DNA of 64,000 bases from Siphonodentalium dalli (Eukaryota; Mollusca; Scaphopoda; Gadilida; Siphonodentaliidae), in the NCBI GenBank assembly GCA_032622095.1, contig CP136066.1:202700978-202764977 (forward strand), written 5' to 3'. This document shows positions 58,275 to 64,000 of this stretch, piece after piece. The notes beneath the pieces were generated by a model. That model saw only the letters and a list, made by a program, of their open reading frames with translations. It had not been told where the DNA came from and did no database searches. Position 1 is the stretch's first letter. Each line of letters opens with the position of its first letter. The translations under genes and the position numbers were made by a program.

Positions 58275-58482
58275 GGTAAATTGAGTAAACCAACATCGAG
58301 AGGATTAATGTCAGTCCACTCAAATTAATGGATGTGGCTAGACCGTGTGCTAGACATATCATACCTTGATTGTTTCGTACCATTAAGACTAATCACTGAT
58401 CGGCAACCCTTCGCTATAACAACGTACTGAACAAACCTCATACTTCAGACTTTATACTGGTATATTTAAAAGATATCTAATG

Positions 58483-58584
58483 AGTCACAATTCTATACAA
58501 AATTTATTAACCGAGTGCACTAAATAGCGCGGCTCAAATAGAATTTAGTGCATAAGGTTAGTAAAATGTTTATAGAATTGTGAC
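58483..58584. repeat. 102-bp imperfect hairpin
   Basis: GTCACAATTCTATACAAAAT pairs with the complement at the right end, and GTGCACTAAAT with ATTTAGTGCA near the loop (AGCGCGGCTC). A small MITE or decayed palindrome. Confidence 0.75.
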
Positions 58585-58699
58585 GAATTTGAGATTCATT
58601 TTTTCACCTAATCCCATTTGGCAAGTAAAAATGGTTTCGGTTAAAAAAAAAAAATACTGATTTCCTTATCACAACCAAAGAGGAAATAAAGACACCTTC

Positions 58700-61110
58700 A
58701 AGAAAAAAAAGTTTCATTTTCAATGTGTCTTTTCATGTTGACATAATTGTTCAACCACCCTTTAGTCCAGTGCATTTATGGTTTTACCCAGAACTAATTG
58801 CAACAGAATTTTTTTTTGCTGGAATTGGTACATATACCCTCCGTAAACAACATACTAAAAATCGGCAAAAATCGGAAAAAGGGAAATTAGTGAATTTCGT
58901 GGAAAATAAATTGGGAAAATTTGGTCAAATCATCAATATATGGATTTTCATGAATGTATATACAAAATTCAAATTTACAAGTTCTACAAATATCATGCCT
59001 ATTTTGTCGACCACATTTTCCTGAATCCAGAACTGGAAACCATTCCCAGATTCCTTAAGTATTTTTCGAGTTGTGTGCTTTCAAAAACGCGAGTTTACCT
59101 GATTTTGGAGCCTTAATTTCGCAGAATGAGCCAAATGCCGTATTATATGGTTAATTATTTAAAAAACTAGTGCCAAATTAATGACCTTTTCATTGTTTTA
59201 GCAATTTCCTCACTAGATTAAACACAAAATAGGATTAATATGTGCATCTATGAATAAGGAGAATAAAATATTCTCAAACAAAATGTGTGTTCCATTGTAT
59301 GGACTTAGCCAAATTTGCCTTGCCACAGAACTTGTGTGATGAAATGCCATATTTGAGGTCATGTAACTCAATAAATTAATATCCATATGCTCTGCTTTTC
59401 TCATAATATCTTGAGAATACTAGATTGAAGAAATTGTGAAGTAATTTCCAAATACATTGGTGAATAAAATAAAATTATGGTCCTATGAACTCTTAGTCTA
59501 GCCTCTTTTCCGAAAATGCTATTGTGGGGCATTTTTGTCAATTTTAAAAGGATTTTAGGCATATTAAGAATAATTAACGAAAGTTTATTGTGTAAAATTA
59601 TGTGATCTGTCCTCTTAAATCATTTTTTTGTTGAGAAAATAGCATTTCAATGGTTATACCAATGAATGTCACTGGATTTCACTCATCATTATGGAAACTT
59701 ACTCCAAATTTGAACGGCAGAACAATGGGGTAGGGGAAAGCATATCAACAAAAACTTCAAAATTATGCATCTTGAAGCATAAAACTTTATATTAACAGCT
59801 TCTGCTTACATTGTTCTTTCATGCATAATTTCATATTTCCTTTGTTTATGTTTATTGACAGAGCTATAATATTTGTTGTCATAATTTGGCAGTGAAATGT
59901 CAAATTGGCATTTTGAGATTGTTTTTATACAACATAACCATAAAGTTCTAAATCAACGTCCGATAACGTATTAAGCAGTTTTATAATGCAACAGGAATGT
60001 ACACAAACTGGAAGAAAACAACATTGTGTCTGAAATGGCTGTAATTTGGTGATAAGATTGCATTTTGTGATTTTTCCTACCCCTATACCAACGTTAAAAT
60101 TTGGAGTCAGTTTCCTGAAAAATGAAAGAAATCTAGTGACATACTATGGCATAACCAATGTAAGGCTAATTTGTTATCACTTACGTGTTGTGGGAGGAAA
60201 GTTCAAATAATTTTACACATTAAAACACCCATTGTTTTTTGTTTTTATGGCCCAAATCCTTTTAGAATGGACAAAAATGCCTCAAACTGGCATCTTTGGA
60301 AACAAGCTAAGACTAAGTATTCAAAGGGCCATAAGTTGATTTTCTTAAATAATGTCCTGTTAATACCTTTACAATTTGTTCAATCCAACATACTTAAAAG
60401 GTTATAAGAAACGCATGGCATATTGGTATTAAATTATTGAGTTACATGACCTCAAATATTGCATTTCATCACACACGTTCAGTGTCAGAGGCAAAATTGG
60501 CTAAGTCCATACAATGGAACACACATTTTGTTTGAGAATATAATCTTCTTCTTAATTATAGATGCACATATTAATCATATTTTGTGTTTAATCTAGTGAG
60601 GAAATTACTAAAACAGTGAAAAATCCCTTCAGTTTGCTCTAGTTTATTTTAATAATTAATCATTAATAAGGCATTTTGGCTCATTCTTCGAAAGTGAGGC
60701 CCCGAAAATGGGCCGAAATCAGGTAAACTTGCATTTTTGAAGGCACACAACTCGAAAAATACGTAATGAATCTGGGACTGGTTTTCAGTACTGGGTTCAG
60801 GAAACTGAGGACGACACAATACACATCCTTTTTGTAGGATTTGTGAATTTTATTGTTTTTATAAACATCCATGAAAATCCATAAATTATTGATGATTTGA
60901 CCAAATTTCCCCAAATTTATTTCACGAAATTCACCAATTTCCCTTTTTCCGATTTTTGCCGATTTTTAGTATGTTGTTTATGGAGGGTTTATGTACTTAC
61001 TCCAGCAAAAAAAAATTCTGTTGCAATTATTTCCGGGTTTGGCATTTTTTCTCATAAATGCACTGGACTACTTATCATCCATGTTTATTTCAAAGTCAAC
61101 ACTATATAAC
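58700..61110. mobile_element. Second large foldback element, 2.4 kb, diverged arms
   Basis: The left arm 58700-59745 and right arm 60075-61110 are inverted copies over their whole length. Examples are TTGCAACAGAATTTTTTTTT against its complement at 61006-61028, the CGGCAAAAATCGGAAAAAGG block against 60940-60965, the TTACATGACCTC block near 60440 against 59355, and TTTTAAAAGGATTTTAGGC against 60255. A middle of about 330 bp separates them. Divergence is visibly greater than in the 28.8-kb duplication. No transposase, no TSD identified. Confidence 0.8.
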
Positions 61111-61207
61111 CCAAATTGAATTTCATAATTATATGCTAATTAACATAATAATAAGGCTAATTATGTGATAAATCTTAATGCAGGACAAACCTGAGGCTGT
61201 GGGTTGG

Positions 61208-61269
61208 AGTTGTAACGTCCATTGAAATCACTGTAGATATAGAAAGTTATTTCAATGGACGTTACAACT
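61208..61269. repeat. 21-bp perfect-arm hairpin
   Basis: AGTTGTAACGTCCATTGAAAT (positions 61208-61228, one base over shown as its first 20 plus T) is exactly complementary to 61249-61269, with a 20-base loop. Isolated; no second copy seen. Confidence 0.9.
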
Positions 61270-61359
61270 ATTTGAACCCCTCTGGATGGCCGCCATTTTG
61301 GATTGGGGTGGGGTATTTGAAAATAGTGTCTTGTGGGCTACCCTACAATACCCTTATCG

Positions 61360-62510
61360 AGGCCACGGACATAACACAACTCTTTCCCTCTATAGTAATT
61401 CGTGAAACGTCTATGGCAAGAACCATTAGGGCCTGTTTAGCTTATATATAATACTAGCTGGGGTACAAGGCGTTGCTCGGGTGACAAATGTGTAATTTAT
61501 TAGTGGCCCTTAAAGTCATTTTAAATAATTATTAGCCATCTGGGGTAAACACTGGCTATTGCATGACTACGGATAAAGTTATATCTATTTTAAGTTGATA
61601 ACAAACGCTCTTTATTGCTAATTATTAGTCCCAATTTATATCGGTTGAGGTAAACAGAACCTATCCCATGACAGTCCCCGTGTCATTTTACTTTTGTGCA
61701 CCAATTTTCCCCACGTATCGTCTGGGCTGATGATAAACGCTCTGTATTGATCATATAATTATTACCCCCCCCCCCCCCCTTAAGCCATCTGAGGTCAAAT
61801 ACGCCTATCACTTGACATTCCCCTGACCAGTTGATCCATCTGTACCAATTTTCCTACATTTTATCTCATGACGCACTACGGGTCAAATTTCACCGACCAG
61901 ATTAAAACGATTTTGGGTATATAATTGATTATTTAGTTAAATTAATTATCAGTGCCCTTTAAGACATCTATATAGTAAGATTCCGCAGGTCAAATTACTC
62001 ATATGTACACATTTTCCAGCTCCCACGATCCAACCGTTTGGTGGCCTTTATCCAAAATATATATAAAATAATTAGTAGTGCCCTTTTAAGACATATGCGG
62101 TGAACGGGACCTATCTAATAACGACCCGAGTTAACACAGCCGTCTGGTCGCCTATAAGTTTATTAGTATAGATAAATAATAATCCTTTGGTCACTGCGAT
62201 TCAGATTTGTATAAAGTAAAGTCACGGGTCATATTGGGGCGAGGCCACGGACATAACTCTTTCCCTCAATACTAATTCTTGAAACGTCTTCTTCACAAGA
62301 ACCATCTGGCCCATTTAGCTTATATTTGGTATTCAGATTTGAATTCAGGTTTTGTTCAAATGGGATCATTCGAACGCCAAGTCAAATGGTGGCGGTGACA
62401 TGGAAATCAATATTTCCCTCCATAGTATTTCTTAAAACGTCTTCTTGACGAGCATCATATGCTGAAATCCCTATACATAATGCATATATTTATATATTCA
62501 CTCTGAAGTA
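61360..62510. repeat. Diverged tandem repeat, same family as 50710-52150
   Basis: GGCCACGGACATAACTCTTT, CCCTC.ATAGTAATTC and GATTCAGATTTG blocks occur at 61360-61450 and again at 62185-62480. The gap between is filled by the ACTAGC-type element. Confidence 0.7.
61453..62172 (+). mobile_element. ACTAGC...TTAGTATAGAT element inserted in tandem repeat
   Basis: It starts ACTAGCTGGGGTACAAGGCG and ends TTATTAGTATAGAT. It interrupts a unit of the 50710-type repeat between CTTATATATAAT and AATAATCCTTTGG, with ATAAT-like bases on both sides as a possible target duplication. Inside are about five diverged units with CCCTTTAAGACAT and TAATTATTAG-type blocks. The same start signature is on the minus strand at 14074-14104. 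Class not assigned. Confidence 0.65.
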
Positions 62511-62535
62511 TTTCATTGCTGGCATGTAGCTTTAA

Positions 62536-62919
62536 CCCTTTACCCAACAAACCGGCCAAATAAAGCTTCAGCAGCCTAAAATATCTTCGGTCTGTCTCAA
62601 TAGAACCATACAAATATGGATATCATTGGAACCGGCTCCTTGACCACATTGTGATGGTTACAGTTATGCCCTGTGCCAATGCATTCTCTTATATATGCGA
62701 GTCGACCATAGGTCGCCTCGCATATATAAGAGAATGCATTGGCCTAAAAAAAAAATCTTTTTTTAACACTTTTTACCATTTTTTCTTACATTCTTTAACA
62801 ATTTTATAATTTTTAATGTGTTAAGCCAATGCATTCTCTTATATATGCGAGGCGACCTATGGTCGACTCGCATATATAAGAGAATGCATTGGCACAGGGC
62901 CCTTCTGTTGGGTAAAGGG
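62536..62919. mobile_element. piggyBac-like double-hairpin MITE, complete copy 2
   Basis: CCCTTTACCCAACA and TGTTGGGTAAAGGG ends with TTAA at 62532-62535 and 62920-62923. Hairpins lie at 62675-62743 and 62825-62893, with the same central differences as copy 1, so the two hairpins are distinct, conserved modules. Nearly identical to 56619-57010, implying recent spread. Confidence 0.93.
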
Positions 62920-63110
62920 TTAAAATCAGCCAAATCAATAGCTACACAGTTGGGCTGCATGAACCGGCATAATATCAACATGAGCGCACAACCTATTGAT
63001 GCATATGTGCAGTGTTACATCATTCTGCATTATTCTGAGAAACCGAACTCCATATTCATTTGAAAATTTGCTAGATCAATTCAGAATGAATTCTAACTGA
63101 CAAAACACTT

Positions 63111-63260
63111 AAAGGTACTCAATCCGATCAGAGGGTCCTATATTACTATTTCTTTGGCTTTGGGGGTAAAACATATTTGATTCGAGTCGAGGAACCCACC
63201 CATCAAAGCTCAAGAGTGATTAGATATCGATTTTTGAAATCTATTAATTTTCGGATATTT
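63111..63260. repeat. Left half of the AAAGGTACTC foldback
   Basis: AAAGGTACTCAATCCGATCA, then TTTCTTTGGCTTTGGGGG and ATTCGAGTCGAGGAACCC, match 22261-22420 closely. The right end is not found; 63261-63369 keeps only a few related words (AACTCTAAAATCAAGTGGT). Confidence 0.7.
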
Positions 63261-63369
63261 AGCCCACAAGTTGGCAGAACACGTGATCAAAACGGACAAA
63301 TTGCGGGTGTAAGATGGATAACTCTAAAATCAAGTGGTTATTATTGAAAAATGTTAGATTAACATGGTG

Positions 63370-64000
63370 TCAAGGGTTAAACTAAAGTAGCGAGGGGACT
63401 AAACTTTGTCTTGTAGCTTGAACGCAATGATCAACGGAGTTTCTTATCACTATCGACACGGGCCGGGGCACGTATCATATTCCGGAGCCTTTATTCAGCG
63501 TCGGACGGGACTGCGCGGCCCATGCATAAACACCCCCGTGTACGCGGTATCGCCAAACCCGAGAATTGCAGTTTTGATAAATGAACATATCTTCCCTCAG
63601 ATGAAGCTATATATCTCCCAGTTAAATGGTGATATCCGCTATTCCAAACATAATTTCGCGAAGCAGAATGTCCCCTCAATGGGATAGCGACCATAGCTTG
63701 CTCTCTCGCGCCGATAAAATTAATAAAAATTCCGACTCATTTCCGATTTTATCACAAAATGTAGACACTTTATGACGTTAGGTACATGTAGTTCGTTTGA
63801 AACATAATTATCAGTCATAAATGGCGGATAATGCGTGTATCAATAGAAAAATATATGTTTAATTAACCATAAAATTGTCTAGCCTGCAGAGCGGTTCGCA
63901 AAAATTATATATGCGTCGAAGTGTGGGGGTACCCACCATAATTTTGGGTATCAACGCCGCAGATTGAGATGTCACCAAACGCAGATCTAGGATGTCAAAG
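63370..64000. other. Unique, GC-richer sequence at the window edge
   Basis: 63400-63560 is clearly richer in G+C and CpG than its surroundings and matches no repeat in the window. Open frames on both strands (63406-63687 plus, 63491-63694 minus) show no domain. It could be the promoter or first exon of a gene beyond the window, but nothing proves it. Confidence 0.3.

Noticed and set aside
39690-62981. Frames with NAFSYICESTIG or similar at 39690, 46836, 47367 and 62763
   Set aside because: They translate the 69-bp hairpins of the TTAA MITE; no start, no conserved extension.

Overview
The window looks like eukaryotic, non-coding-rich genomic DNA from an invertebrate, most likely a lophotrochozoan and probably a mollusc. 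I see AT-rich sequence, many long C or G homopolymer runs, no bacterial-style gene packing, several classes of non-LTR retrotransposon remnants, a DIRS-type retrotransposon and a dense layer of small foldback or MITE-like DNA transposons. The species call is inference from repeat style and from the one host gene. No rRNA, tRNA or CRISPR was found.

Only one host protein gene is convincing: an intronless CREBZF (Zhangfei-like) bZIP transcription factor at 36635-37999 (+). Three short exon-like segments with good splice signals (41.0, 42.2 and 47.2 kb, +) may belong to a second gene, but this is weak. The last 600 bases are unique, less repetitive sequence that could be the start of another locus.

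Layout. 0-7.5 kb: small hairpin repeats, two copies of an 8-bp-TSD double-hairpin element, and degenerate tandem repeats. 7.5-11.8 kb: a 4.3-kb foldback element whose arms are about 0.9 kb of unique sequence followed by an inverted minisatellite of about 40 bp. 12-17.9 kb: degenerate repeats and hairpins. 18-20.8 kb: a decayed non-LTR element interrupted by a TTAA-flanked element and by a second LINE tail in the opposite orientation. 22-26 kb: foldback elements and a 5'-truncated LINE (-). 26.7-28.6 kb: three abutting tandem arrays. 28.8-33.5 kb: a near-identical 1.4-kb inverted duplication carrying a LINE tail and the 5' part of a DIRS-like element, whose reverse transcriptase survives on one side only. 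34-36 kb: a TA-flanked 1-kb element inside another LINE tail. 36.6-38 kb: CREBZF. 39-48 kb: nested MITEs. 48.7-53.8 kb: long fields of diverged tandem repeats. 54-63 kb: hAT-like, mariner-like, piggyBac-like and 8-bp-TSD elements and a second large foldback (58.7-61.1 kb).

How it works together: apart from CREBZF the window records repeated transposition. Target-site duplications (TA, TTAA, 8 bp) and nesting give insertion order at several points. The most unusual structures are the minisatellite-armed foldback, the recent inverted duplication at 28.8-32.2 kb, and two unrelated MITE families that both consist of two consecutive near-perfect hairpins.
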